Position numbers and translations under genes: made by a program | Source of the DNA: Hanleya hanleyi | Lineage: Eukaryota; Mollusca; Polyplacophora; Lepidopleurida; Hanleyidae | Direction of reading: 5' to 3' | Assembly (NCBI GenBank): GCA_036873755.1 | Contig: JAVTVY010047915.1 | Span: forward strand, 1 to 64,000 | DNA: 64,000 nt | Shown: positions 24,513-32,327 of the stretch, one piece after another | How the letters are laid out: each line of letters opens with the position of its first letter | Numbering within the stretch: the first letter of the stretch is position 1 | The notes under the pieces: generated by a model | The model's database searches: none | Told to the model about the DNA's origin: nothing | The model's input: only the letters and a program-made list of their open reading frames with translations

Positions 24513-24557
24513 AGAAGTTTCCTCTTCCGGAAAGATGGAGTGGCCCTGAAAAGGGCC
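24513..24557 (-). terminator. Histone-type 3' end: stem-loop plus downstream purine element
   Basis: On the minus strand, 25 nt after the RING gene stop, lies GGCCCT-TTTC-AGGGCC (24557-24542; 6-bp stem, 4-nt loop), the form of the metazoan histone mRNA stem-loop recognised by SLBP. Twelve nt further is CGGAAGAGGAAACTTC (24530-24513), resembling the purine-rich histone downstream element that pairs with U7 snRNA. The same two-part signal recurs at 27411-27454 and 26954-26996. A minus-strand AATAAA also occurs about 150 nt further on, so polyadenylation remains an alternative. Confidence 0.7.
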
Positions 24558-24581
24558 TTTGAAAGTGTTACGACACTTGTT

Positions 24582-25343
24582 TTATGCCCGGTAGATTCTT
24601 TTTATTCCACCCACTTGCTTCCTGCAGATTGGACACTTGATTTTTAAATGTTGTTCACCGGCTTCAACGCAGTGGCACATGTCTCCTACACACGTCAGCG
24701 TGACCCAACAATCTTTACAGATGCATAAATGGCCACATGGTAATACAGCGTACTTGCTCTCTTCGTCTGTGCAGACGCTACATCTGGATATTTTTTCTTC
24801 TTTATGTAGTTGTTTGTTCTGTCTTTTAATCTCCGCGTCCATTGCATTATTGTCTTCTCTCATCCCGTTAATCACTTCGTTGAGGCGGGTTACCTCGGCT
24901 TCACCCCAAGAGCATGGTTGTGGTGGTGTTTCGGCAGCCGAAGTCGTTGGAGTTTCGCAAGGCGATGTCGTTATAATTGGCGTTGTTGTTGTTGGAGGTC
25001 TACTATTTAACCATGGAAGCTCGTCTTGTCCCCCATCAGTTATATCACTGTCGTCGTTTTCTTCTTCTATGGCTACCATCCTGTTGATTTCTTGGTCTTG
25101 TTGTTGACTTAGCCTTTGCAACCGTCTATCCTCTTCTGCTCCTACATCTCGCCGGAGTTGTTCCGCAAGTTCTTCTGTACTGCGTCTTAACGTGGTTTCG
25201 TCTTCAATAACCCTCTGAAAACTTGTGATTATCGTCATTCCACCATCTTCTTCACTGCTAACCATCTCTCTGTTTTCTGTAGCAGCATTTCTAGGATCTC
25301 TAGCGGGATGGTGGGTGAACATGGGTCGTCTTCTTGTACTCAT
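24582..25343 (-). CDS. RING-finger protein (IAP-type C-terminal RING)
   Basis: 253 aa. The N-terminal half is polar with a predicted coiled coil (about 45-95, Glu/Arg/Gln rich), then a Thr/Pro-rich linker (about 112-145), a second short coiled coil (about 150-183), and a C-terminal RING from about 187: CSVC, then CGHLCICKDC, then CPIC, with a ~25-residue insertion containing CVGDMCHC between the zinc-binding halves. The tail KRIYRA is like that of IAP-type RINGs. Such RINGs are E3 ubiquitin ligases, and IAP-like versions often target apoptosis regulators. ATG at 25343 lies about 35 nt downstream of a TATA box. No BIR domain is visible, so it is not a classical IAP. Confidence 0.85.
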   Translation of the reverse strand: MSTRRRPMFTHHPARDPRNAATENREMVSSEEDGGMTIITSFQRVIEDETTLRRSTEELAEQLRRDVGAEEDRRLQRLSQQQDQEINRMVAIEEENDDSDITDGGQDELPWLNSRPPTTTTPIITTSPCETPTTSAAETPPQPCSWGEAEVTRLNEVINGMREDNNAMDAEIKRQNKQLHKEEKISRCSVCTDEESKYAVLPCGHLCICKDCWVTLTCVGDMCHCVEAGEQHLKIKCPICRKQVGGIKRIYRA

Positions 25344-25376
25344 GATTGTATTTGTGAATAAATGTCAATATACACG

Positions 25377-25520
25377 TTATTTATAGTCTAGTCGGCTGTG
25401 GGTGGTGGGAGGTGGGTACAAGATGGCGGCATGTGTGTGTGTGTGTGGTGGGAGGTGGGTACAAGATGGCGGCATGTGTGTGTGTGTGGTGGGAGGTGGG
25501 TACAAGATGGCGGCCGGTGT
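25377..25520 (-). promoter_or_regulatory. RING gene promoter with three AAGATGGCGGC units
   Basis: Minus-strand TATAAATAA at 25385-25377. Immediately upstream (25399-25515) are three copies of the TIR unit GGTGGGAGGTGGGTACAAGA+TGGCGGC, separated by (GT)n, so the TIR promoter module has been copied to an internal promoter. Relative to this gene the units point the opposite way from those in the TIR promoters. Confidence 0.7.
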
Positions 25521-25599
25521 CAGTCAGTGCAAGATATGCTGGCCCACTGTATAGTGCTGTGTTACCATTGCCCAAGCCTAAAAATTTCCTCTTTTTTTT

Positions 25600-25990
25600 T
25601 CGATAAATCCGTTACAATTTTCAGGGAACTATTATAAGACTGTAACCCATAGTCTACACCTATTTTTAGCCAGGAAAATCAATTTATTTCCAATGTACCT
25701 GGTTTTTCATACTACCGTACACTAACCTTATGGGTTTAAAATTGCTAAAAATTAATAAAATAATGGCATAGTCTAGCGTTAGGCTGTTAAATTTTTTTAA
25801 ATACTACACACTGAATTGCCTGAGTTCAACTTGCAATAAAATTTCTACGGGCGATGACATTTATTGTAAAATCACAGCCGTTTAAAATTGGAAAAGAAAC
25901 ACAGATATTTTGTCAGCGTCGTAAAATATATATCACACAGCTAGAGTGCTTTCGCTACGGTCCGCGTCTTACACTATAAATAGCGCAGTA
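25600..25990 (+). promoter_or_regulatory. Long promoter of second RING gene (inverted copy at 28160-28560)
   Basis: About 390 bp that is similar, in reverse complement, to 28160-28560: shared blocks include 'CCAGGAAAATCAATTTATTT', 'AATAAAATTTCTACGGGCG', 'TTGTAAAATCACAGCCGTT' and 'GGTCCGCG', ending in a TATA box (TATAAATAG, 25975-25983) placed 47 nt before the ATG. Confidence 0.8.
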
Positions 25991-26029
25991 TTTTTTTCAA
26001 TTATTCACAATTAATCTGAGTGCCCAGTC

Positions 26030-26932
26030 ATGGAGCCACCCCTGGCTGAAATCATGGATATTGATACACCAGACTTGTTCACAAATGAAGATAATGAAGT
26101 TCAACTCCTCGGCAATATCATTAATTTGGTACATGACGAACCCTGGTTAGATGATATAATGAAAGACTTATTTCCACCACCACCTCAAACCCGGAACTAC
26201 CCTGCACCAACTACAGCCCATTGTGAAGATCCCCCAGAAACATCGCAGCTGAGTAACTTCTTCGCCCATGCAGCCACACCGGATGTTACCCCAGACGTAT
26301 ACCAATGTTTTGACGACATAGACTGCATGTTAGAAAGGGTGTTGAAACCACAACAACCCCAAGCTAAAGAAAAAGAAGACGAAACGGCACAAGATGGAAC
26401 CGATGGAACCGATGATACAGATGGAACCGATGATACAGAAGAAGGACAAGATGACAAGGCGGAGAACAGGGAAGACTCAAGAAAAACAGAGAGAAAATAT
26501 TTAAGAAGGAAGAGGATAGACGCAAGAAAAAACAGAAAAGATGTCAGAATGAATAGAAATAGGCAACAGGAGAGGAAATACAGAAAAGATGCAAGGACAA
26601 AGAGAATAAGAGCGGAGACCAGGAAAATAAGCCAAAAAAAAATCCAAGACGAGGTGTATTATGTTTGGGCAATAACAACAACAACATTGGGATGTAACAC
26701 AGAACGCCAAGACGCCTTATATTTACACTGTGTGGAATGTAGTAACCAATTCGCGAAATATGCTATCGCCCCCTGCGGACACCAAGCCTTATGTGAAACT
26801 TGCATTCATCGCCGTGCCCAAATACCAACATGTGCACAGGCCAACAAGCCCCTAGAGTGTGAATTACTACCCTTGACATTCCCCGTCTGTGCTGATAGAA
26901 GACAACGACTACAGACCCTCTCAACGATGTAA
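26030..26932 (+). CDS. Acidic/basic protein with degenerate C-terminal RING
   Basis: 300 aa; first ATG after the TATA box. N-terminal ~120 residues are acidic with hydrophobic patches (MEPPLAEIMDIDTPDLF), which could be an activation-type region. Then come an Asp/Gly/Thr repeat (about 122-145), a strongly basic Arg/Lys helix (about 153-205), and a C-terminal RING-like segment: CVEC, CGHQALCETC, then FPVC, where the first Cys of the last pair is Phe. Loss of that ligand may weaken E3 activity. The RING resembles that of the 24582-25343 protein only in general form. Followed by a histone-type stem-loop. Function inferred as nuclear/host-modulating; unproven. Confidence 0.72.
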   Translation: MEPPLAEIMDIDTPDLFTNEDNEVQLLGNIINLVHDEPWLDDIMKDLFPPPPQTRNYPAPTTAHCEDPPETSQLSNFFAHAATPDVTPDVYQCFDDIDCMLERVLKPQQPQAKEKEDETAQDGTDGTDDTDGTDDTEEGQDDKAENREDSRKTERKYLRRKRIDARKNRKDVRMNRNRQQERKYRKDARTKRIRAETRKISQKKIQDEVYYVWAITTTTLGCNTERQDALYLHCVECSNQFAKYAIAPCGHQALCETCIHRRAQIPTCAQANKPLECELLPLTFPVCADRRQRLQTLSTM

Positions 26933-26953
26933 TGGCTTATTACATATCCAAAC

Positions 26954-26996
26954 GGTTATTTTTATAACCACCTATCTTTTCCGAAAGGGAACTTCT
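26954..26996 (+). terminator. Histone-type 3' end: stem-loop plus downstream purine element
   Basis: GGTTAT-TTTT-ATAACC (26954-26969), 21 nt after the stop of the RING-like gene, flanked 5' by CAAAC and 3' by ACC as in histone stem-loops. Then CCGAAAGGGAACTTCT at 26981-26996. Matches the two minus-strand signals in geometry and in the GAA(A)GRGGAA(A/G)CTTCT core. An AATAAA is also present at about 27054. Confidence 0.68.
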
Positions 26997-27065
26997 AACC
27001 ACGCACAAAAAATTAACACTAGATCACACACATATATCCCTGTGCTCGTTCAAATAAATTGTCAG

Positions 27066-27212
27066 TCCCCGTTATCATTCGGGCTGTTATAACTTTTATC
27101 AAAATAAATTTCCCTCCCCCATTATTATTCGGGTTGTATTATTATTAGTAATATTAGTAACATGCCCGGGTTCAAAAATAAAATTTTAGTCCGTTATCAT
27201 TCGGACTGTATA
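27066..27212. repeat. Three small stem-loops with a TTATCATT-like loop
   Basis: CCCCGTTATCATTCGGG (about 27067), CCCATTATTATTCGGG (about 27118) and AGTCCGTTATCATTCGGACT (about 27188) are spaced about 50-70 bp apart in the intergenic space between the convergent genes. Each can fold with CCG/CGG arms. Function unknown. Confidence 0.65.
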
Positions 27213-27410
27213 ATATTAATTAAATTAATTACTGGGAGAGAGAAAAGAAAAAAATACCTGTGTTTATAAGAGAGAGAGATTAGTCCTCACAAGGACTGTT
27301 AATATTTGGGGCAGGGATTGTTTTTTGGTGATGTAGTTTGCTAATAAAATAAAAAAAAGAAAGGGTAATGTGGGACATCTGTGCTTTTGAAATTTGTGTG
27401 CCAAATTATT

Positions 27411-27454
27411 AGAAGCTTCCTCTTTCGAAGCATTGGTTCGCCCTGATAAGGGCG
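27411..27454 (-). terminator. Histone-type 3' end: stem-loop plus downstream purine element
   Basis: On the minus strand, 52 nt after the stop at 27507, lies CGCCCT-TATC-AGGGCG (27454-27439), then 8 nt, then CGAAAGAGGAAGCTTCT (27427-27411). The AAAGAG core is the part of histone downstream elements that pairs with U7 snRNA in other animals. The best match of the three to the histone consensus. Confidence 0.72.
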
Positions 27455-27506
27455 TTTTATGGTTCAATTTGATATGGTGTTTTCTTCACCAGGGGAGTTT
27501 TCTTGT

Positions 27507-27965
27507 CTACTCCCCCGTAGTCATCTCACTCACGGAAAAGTACGGGTGGGGGCTGATGGTATATAAGTGTTGCACTTCATCGTCCTCGTCGTGGTCAACA
27601 AAAATTGGAAGGCCATCCAAGAAATTGGCCGGTGCTATGGTGGTGTTGGGTGATTCTTCAAATATCGGGCCGGGCAGGTCTTGCAGGGGAAAGGGTGCCG
27701 GTGGTGATGGTGATGGCTGGGGCGCTGTCTCTTGTTGTAATGGCTTGACCGCCAGCAGTGGAGGAGGGGTGGGGTGCATGGCTTCATCCATGGTGCGCTG
27801 TAATAGGTCGAACCACCCCTCCTCGTTGATGGTAGTTCTTGCCGCGTTAAGCAACGCCCGTACATTGTCGGCGGTGCTGACTCCCCTGGCTTCTACTCCG
27901 CCAAGCAGCATGGCCTGCCAGCCCGAAAATTCCCGCATCCAAAACTGCTTGATTTCTCGTATCAT
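27507..27965 (-). CDS. Unknown accessory protein, main ORF
   Basis: About 152 codons, starting with ATG that overlaps the stop of the upstream small ORF (ATGA). N-terminal half is helical (IKQFWMREFSGWQAMLLGG ... NVRALLNAARTTI); the C-terminal half is Pro/acidic rich. No family recognised. The ATGA junction may mean one gene with a 1-nt frameshift, reinitiation after a short ORF, or two proteins. Ends in a histone-type stem-loop. Confidence 0.55.
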   Translation of the reverse strand: MIREIKQFWMREFSGWQAMLLGGVEARGVSTADNVRALLNAARTTINEEGWFDLLQRTMDEAMHPTPPPLLAVKPLQQETAPQPSPSPPAPFPLQDLPGPIFEESPNTTIAPANFLDGLPIFVDHDEDDEVQHLYTISPHPYFSVSEMTTGE

Positions 27966-28126
27966 AGCTCTTTTTTCCGCCTTGATAACTGCGGTACTTC
28001 TTGTTTCATCTCTCTGAGCATCGCTCTTCTCTTCCTTCTCGACAGTGTCTGTACTTCTCCATGCTCGGTGGTAGTCGACATCTTTGCTGCTTCTTCCATC
28101 TCTGTGTTCTCTGTTTGTTGTAGCAT
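27962..28126 (-). CDS. Small basic ORF upstream of 27507-27965
   Basis: First ATG (28126) about 40 nt downstream of a minus-strand TATATATAG box (about 28175-28167). 54 codons with a basic end (LSRRKRRAMLREMKQE ... LSRRKKEL) running into the ATGA overlap. The two LSRRK motifs suggest an internal duplication. Either the N-terminus of the downstream protein separated by an indel, or an upstream ORF. Confidence 0.5.
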   Translation of the reverse strand: MLQQTENTEMEEAAKMSTTTEHGEVQTLSRRKRRAMLREMKQEVPQLSRRKKEL

Positions 28127-28159
28127 GTCAAAAAGTTTTGGAATAATCCGATTCAAGCG

Positions 28160-28560
28160 GGTGCACTATATATAGACAAAGCGCGGACCTTTGCGAAATC
28201 GCGTAGGCTGTCTGTTTTTTCTGGCGTACTTTGAAAAATCTGTGTGTTTCTTTCTCAATTATGAACGGCTGTGATTTTACAATATATGTCAGCGCCCGTA
28301 GAAATTTTATTTCCAATTGAACTCAGATAATTCATGATGTAGTATTTAAAATTTTAGCCGCCTAGCGCTCGACTACGCCGTTATTTTATTATTTTTAGCG
28401 AATTTTATACGCCTAATGTTGAAGTACGGAAGTACGGGAAAACCGGTACATTGAAAATAAATTGATTTTCCTGGTTAAAAATACATGAAGACTATCACTT
28501 ACAGCCTTATAATATTACCCTGAAAATTCCAGCGGGTTTATCGAAAGAGAACTCTAGAAA
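28160..28560 (-). promoter_or_regulatory. Long promoter, inverted copy of 25600-25990
   Basis: Reverse complement of this stretch aligns with the promoter of the second RING gene over nearly all its length and ends in its own TATA box, so the two convergent genes share related upstream regions. Confidence 0.8.
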
Positions 28561-29190
28561 ATTATAAAAACATAGCCTCCGTTTCACGGCAAGAAAAACA
28601 ATCTACGCAGTTCCAATTCATTTTTGGTGCAAAAAAATGGGACGCAACTCTGTTTGGACAGAACACATTTTTGTTTCAATTAATGTTATTTCGTAATTTA
28701 TTAAATGTGTTTGTCGTATGAATTACATTGTTTTATTGAGGTAGCATTATGAAAAGGATGTTGGCTACCTATTTTATTAATTGTTTCATTGAATTAACGT
28801 TTCCTTAAATTTATAAGCTGTGTCAAAGGGGGCCCTGAGTTCGCTGGAGAATCGGGAACCCTCTCGCCAGCAGTAAGCGCACTATGGGCACACAGTTTAG
28901 CATTTAAAAAGTACCTTCACGTACGTATAGCATCTATTACCTATATAGTATGGCTTTCCAAGTATCGGGTTTTGCTATCTCAGAGCACTATTGATTGTTC
29001 TGGTAATTATGATGACTTGATATTATATCTCAGCAATGATATTATTTTATTTTTATCATGTTATTACTCAAGAATATCAATTTATGCACTCTGGGAGCGC
29101 CTACAAAAAATTGCATTGTCAATTTAATTATTTTCTCAGGGTATGAATTTTTTTATTTACAATTTTTTTTATTTACAATGAAATTAGCAA
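28561..29190. other. AT-rich spacer inside Polinton A
   Basis: No supported gene. The only notable item is a short GC-richer patch at 28830-28890. Confidence 0.5.
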
Positions 29191-29197
29191 GAATCGG

Positions 29198-29207
29198 TAT
29201 ATATAAA
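29198..29207 (+). promoter_or_regulatory. TATA box for the PC4-like gene at 29242
   Basis: GTATATATAAA ends about 35 nt before the first ATG at 29242, the usual TATA-to-start spacing with a short leader. Confidence 0.55.
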
Positions 29208-29241
29208 TTTTTGACTGGCCGGTATTTTGGCATTCATCATT

Positions 29242-29940
29242 ATGGCAGCGCCGGGCAAGGAGCTCGCTTTCTTTCAACTGACGTCTGACGTGATTCTCAT
29301 CGTGTATGATCATGAATTGCAGCTCATCAAAGAACAGCCTGCAGAAGTGAAATTATGTTTAAGCCTAGCCGGCTGGACTCTATTGACACGGGTGTTACAG
29401 GGAAAAGAGCCCGAAGTAGATTTTCTGCATGTCGGAGTCGGTGTCTACCTGCGAAGTGGAAGAGATGATTCTTTTTTTCCGCGGTTAGAACAGTGTGGGG
29501 GTGCCGCTATTCTACTTTGGCCGGCATTATGGCAGGCGCTGAAAGCTATTATTACCGAGGTCCACGACGTACTCTATCCTGAGGCCAATTCTGTCGCTAC
29601 CCGTACTCTCACACCGGACTGTACTCTATTGTTATATCCCCAACGCGTGGAGCTGATCGATGATGATAGCCGGTGTTGGTGTACGTCTGAACCGGCGCGT
29701 GTCTCTTTATCTCCGGAAGGCTGGATTACCTTGAAACGTGTGTTATGCGGTGATCTCGACGGCGATAGTATTCACCTGTGTGACGACGTGTACATTTTCC
29801 GCGGACCCTATTTTGCCCGACTTCTATGTCTCAAGCGAGGGGGATTTACTCTGGACCCCGATCTATGGACGGCTTTGCAACAAGTAGTCTCCGTGGTCGA
29901 TGAAGTACTCTCTCCACATGAGCCGCCCCTCACAGAATAG
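29242..29940 (+). CDS. Tandem PC4-like domain protein
   Basis: ATG at 29242 (MAAPGKELAFFQ). Two copies of a ~105-residue module. Each has a strand segment (VILIVYDHELQLI / TLLLYPQRVELID), an LSLAGWTLLTRVL / LSPEGWITLKRVL helix with conserved Trp, a strand pair (FLHVGVGVYLR / IHLCDDVYIFR), then a second strand-plus-helix LLWPALWQALKAI / LDPDLWTALQQVV. The 'strand, L-x-P-x-x-W-x-x-L' end is the signature of PC4/p15-type domains, and the duplication matches the two halves of a PC4-like dimer. Related to 30011-30565 and more distantly to 22380-23270. ssDNA binding is inferred. Confidence 0.6.
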   Translation: MAAPGKELAFFQLTSDVILIVYDHELQLIKEQPAEVKLCLSLAGWTLLTRVLQGKEPEVDFLHVGVGVYLRSGRDDSFFPRLEQCGGAAILLWPALWQALKAIITEVHDVLYPEANSVATRTLTPDCTLLLYPQRVELIDDDSRCWCTSEPARVSLSPEGWITLKRVLCGDLDGDSIHLCDDVYIFRGPYFARLLCLKRGGFTLDPDLWTALQQVVSVVDEVLSPHEPPLTE

Positions 29941-29950
29941 TACCTGACAC

Positions 29951-29958
29951 TATAAATA
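29951..29958 (+). promoter_or_regulatory. TATA box for the gene at 30011
   Basis: TATAAATA 60 nt before ATG 30011 and only 24 nt before ATG 29975. The spacing favours 30011 as the real start. Confidence 0.6.
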
Positions 29959-30010
29959 CCAGGGATGAGACAGAATGTGTATCATTCACCGTTCGACATT
30001 TAGAGCAAGC

Positions 30011-30565
30011 ATGTCATGCAACATACGAGCCATCCTGCCCCTTACACCCCAGGTGGGGTTATACGTCTATCAAGATAAAGTCACCCTGGTGGAAGACTGT
30101 GGAGATATTTGCTGGGTACACGCTGAGACTCTATCGAATAGGGTGACGCTACAGCGTGATGGCTGGACTAAATTTAAACGGGTGTTGAGCGGTGAGTTGG
30201 ACGGACACCTCATCCACATGGACAATGCCATCTACGTATACCATACCGCCCTCTTCCCACGGGTGGGCCGCTACCAAGACCCGGCGCGAAGTTTCCTCCT
30301 AACTCCCTCTCTGTGGTCAGCCTTGGAGAAAATAGTGCCTATTGTAGACCAGTTTTTTACACCGGACGACCGATCACCCGACCAGTTGGCGTGGGCTCGT
30401 GCTATAGAAGACGCGCTGGCTGAACCTCATGAAAAACTACATGATGAATCCGATACTACAGCCGGGGAAAGTACTATATCTATAGAATGCACAGAGGCTA
30501 GAGTGTCAGTGTCACCAGATGAAGCGAACAACACACATGACGGGCACCCAGAGGCGACCCGATGA
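30011..30565 (+). CDS. PC4-like single-module protein
   Basis: Start chosen at 30011 (MSCNIRAILPL) because the upstream in-frame ATG (29975) lies too close to the TATA box. One module like those of the preceding gene: VGLYVYQDKVTLVED, VTLQRDGWTKFKRVL, GELDGHLIHMDNAIYVY, then LLTPSLWSALEKIV. The C-terminal ~70 residues are acidic and Ser/Thr rich. The stop overlaps the integrase start (ATGA at 30562). The three PC4-like genes probably arose by duplication within the element. Confidence 0.6.
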   Translation: MSCNIRAILPLTPQVGLYVYQDKVTLVEDCGDICWVHAETLSNRVTLQRDGWTKFKRVLSGELDGHLIHMDNAIYVYHTALFPRVGRYQDPARSFLLTPSLWSALEKIVPIVDQFFTPDDRSPDQLAWARAIEDALAEPHEKLHDESDTTAGESTISIECTEARVSVSPDEANNTHDGHPEATR

Positions 30566-31689
30566 AGGGTAATAAGAAGACCGTGATGCGGCGGTCCCGA
30601 AAAAAGGAGAAAAAGGCGTCTACAGTGATTAACAAGGTGTTAACCGATTTGTATTACAATCCTACGAGTCCAGCCGCGTATAGCGCTGTGGGAGCGCTGG
30701 CTCGAGCGGCCCATTCTCAAGGCATCAGTCGAACTGAAGTTCGAGACTGATTAAAAACCCAAGACACATATAGCTTACATCGAGCTGCCCGACGTCATTT
30801 TCGCCGTAACCGGGTGATCGTAGGCGGTATAGACGCGCAATGGCAAGCGGATTTAGTGGATATGAGTCGATTTGCACCTCACAATGATGGACATCGGTAC
30901 ATATTGACCTGTATCGATATTTTATCCAAGTATGCCTGGGTACTACCCATTCGCACCAAAACAGGAGAGAATCTAATAGGAGCGTTTCAGCAGATTTTCA
31001 AGACGGGGCACAAACCTCTTTATTTGCAAACGGATGAAGGCACAGAATTTCTCAACCGACCCTTTCAAGCCTTTCTTAAGAAACAGAAGGTATTTTTTTT
31101 CCATACGTACAACGAGACGAAAGCTTCGGTGGTGGAACGCTTCAATCGCACCTTCAAAGGCCGAATGTACAAGTATTTTACCGCCCAAAACACCCGACGG
31201 TACATCGATGTATTACCTCAACTGGTACAAGGCTACAATCGCGCCTATCATCGCAGTATCCAGCGAGCTCCCCGTGATGTGACAGAACGCAACGAACATC
31301 AAGTGCGTGCTACGCTGTACTCACCCAGTCCACCACTCACGGCACCCCGTTACAAACGTGGAGATGTGGTACGGATCAGTAAAGTGAAAGGCCAATTTGA
31401 GAAAAGTTACTTGCCCAACTGGAGTGACGAGCACTTTGTCATCGTTCGCCATAAACCTCGACAGCCACACGTCTATCAACTGGAAGATCTACAAGGAGAG
31501 AGACTGCAAGGCACGTTTTACGAGGCAGAATTACAACCTATAGTGAAAACACCGAAAGACTACTACACGGTGGAAAAGATTTTGAAAACGGAACGTCGAC
31601 GTGGCATTCCCTATCATTTCGTCAAATGGCAAGGATGGCCTCGTTCGTTTAATTCCTGGGTGTCCGGCCGTGACATGAAACGCCTATAA
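30562..31689 (+). pseudogene. Retroviral-like integrase with chromodomain, broken by one in-frame TGA
   Basis: Catalyses insertion of the element. Reading from ATG 30562: basic N-terminus, helical LYYNPTSPAAYSAVGAL segment, then TGA at 30748-30750 in the same frame as the downstream 30751-31689. At that position family members usually have Trp, so a single TGG-to-TGA change is the likely cause; readthrough is the alternative. Downstream: catalytic Asp in DAQWQADLVDM, second Asp in YLQTDEGTEF, Glu in SVVERFNRTF (DDE triad complete), an SH3-like region (YKRGDVVRISKVKG), and a C-terminal chromodomain (YYTVEKILKTERRRG ... FVKWQGWP). All other domains are intact. Confidence 0.93.
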
Positions 31690-31690
31690 A
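31683..31690 (+). promoter_or_regulatory. TATA box overlapping the integrase stop codon
   Basis: CCTATAAATT: the integrase stop TAA lies inside a TATA box about 45 nt before the ATG at 31734. Polinton C keeps TATAAAA at the same place (61231-61237), so the arrangement is conserved. Confidence 0.6.
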
Positions 31691-31733
31691 TTCTAACCCC
31701 TATCACCACCCGCCTTCAGTGTAGGATTGTACC

Positions 31734-32312
31734 ATGGATAGTACACGTCTACCCTTACTGTTACGAACTCGAAAAGCACAAGTCGGTACTGTTTTGTGTC
31801 TAGTAGTGGTTCTGGGTACGTTATTTACAGGCGTGTTCTACGATTTGTCGTACGTGATATCCTGTTTCAACAACCTGCGTTCTCCATCATCCACCACTTC
31901 GACCACCACCACCACTACGACGACCACACTGCCTACACCAGCCAAGACGTCAAGGGTTCGCCACGTATCAACCCAGACACCCACGTTTCCATCCAAGACG
32001 TCCACACCGTCTACTCCAGCCATCACTACGTTACCCTTTACCCGCTACATCCAGCCACCCACGACGACCACCACGCCCCGTACTACGACTACTCCACGTC
32101 ATCCTCCGTCATCCCTGAGAAGCGACGACGATCCTTCCACTCCATCACTACCATCTAGTACATCCACCACGACGCCGCTAAAAATATTTGCAGTGGATCC
32201 CCGTGAATCACAACGTTTACCACGACAACGGTACCCATTCGAGTACGATCCCCGGCGGCATCCACGAGAACGGTGGTGGGCTTCTAACCGTCGAGCGCAA
32301 ATCACCAAATAA
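31734..32312 (+). CDS. Single-pass membrane protein with mucin-like region
   Basis: 192 aa, start in a good Kozak context (ACCATGG). Short basic N-terminus (LLRTRKAQ), one hydrophobic segment at about 17-40 (VLCLVVVLGTLFTGVFYDL), then a long Thr/Ser/Pro-rich region (about 50-150, with a run of ten Thr) and a basic Arg/Pro-rich tail. No signal peptidase site is obvious, so type II orientation is likely. The N-terminal RKAQVG and TM-FYD pattern is conserved in two copies in Polinton C. Possibly a virion or envelope-associated protein. Not a recognised family. Confidence 0.7.
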   Translation: MDSTRLPLLLRTRKAQVGTVLCLVVVLGTLFTGVFYDLSYVISCFNNLRSPSSTTSTTTTTTTTTLPTPAKTSRVRHVSTQTPTFPSKTSTPSTPAITTLPFTRYIQPPTTTTTPRTTTTPRHPPSSLRSDDDPSTPSLPSSTSTTTPLKIFAVDPRESQRLPRQRYPFEYDPRRHPRERWWASNRRAQITK

Positions 32313-32327
32313 AAAACTAAAAAAACT

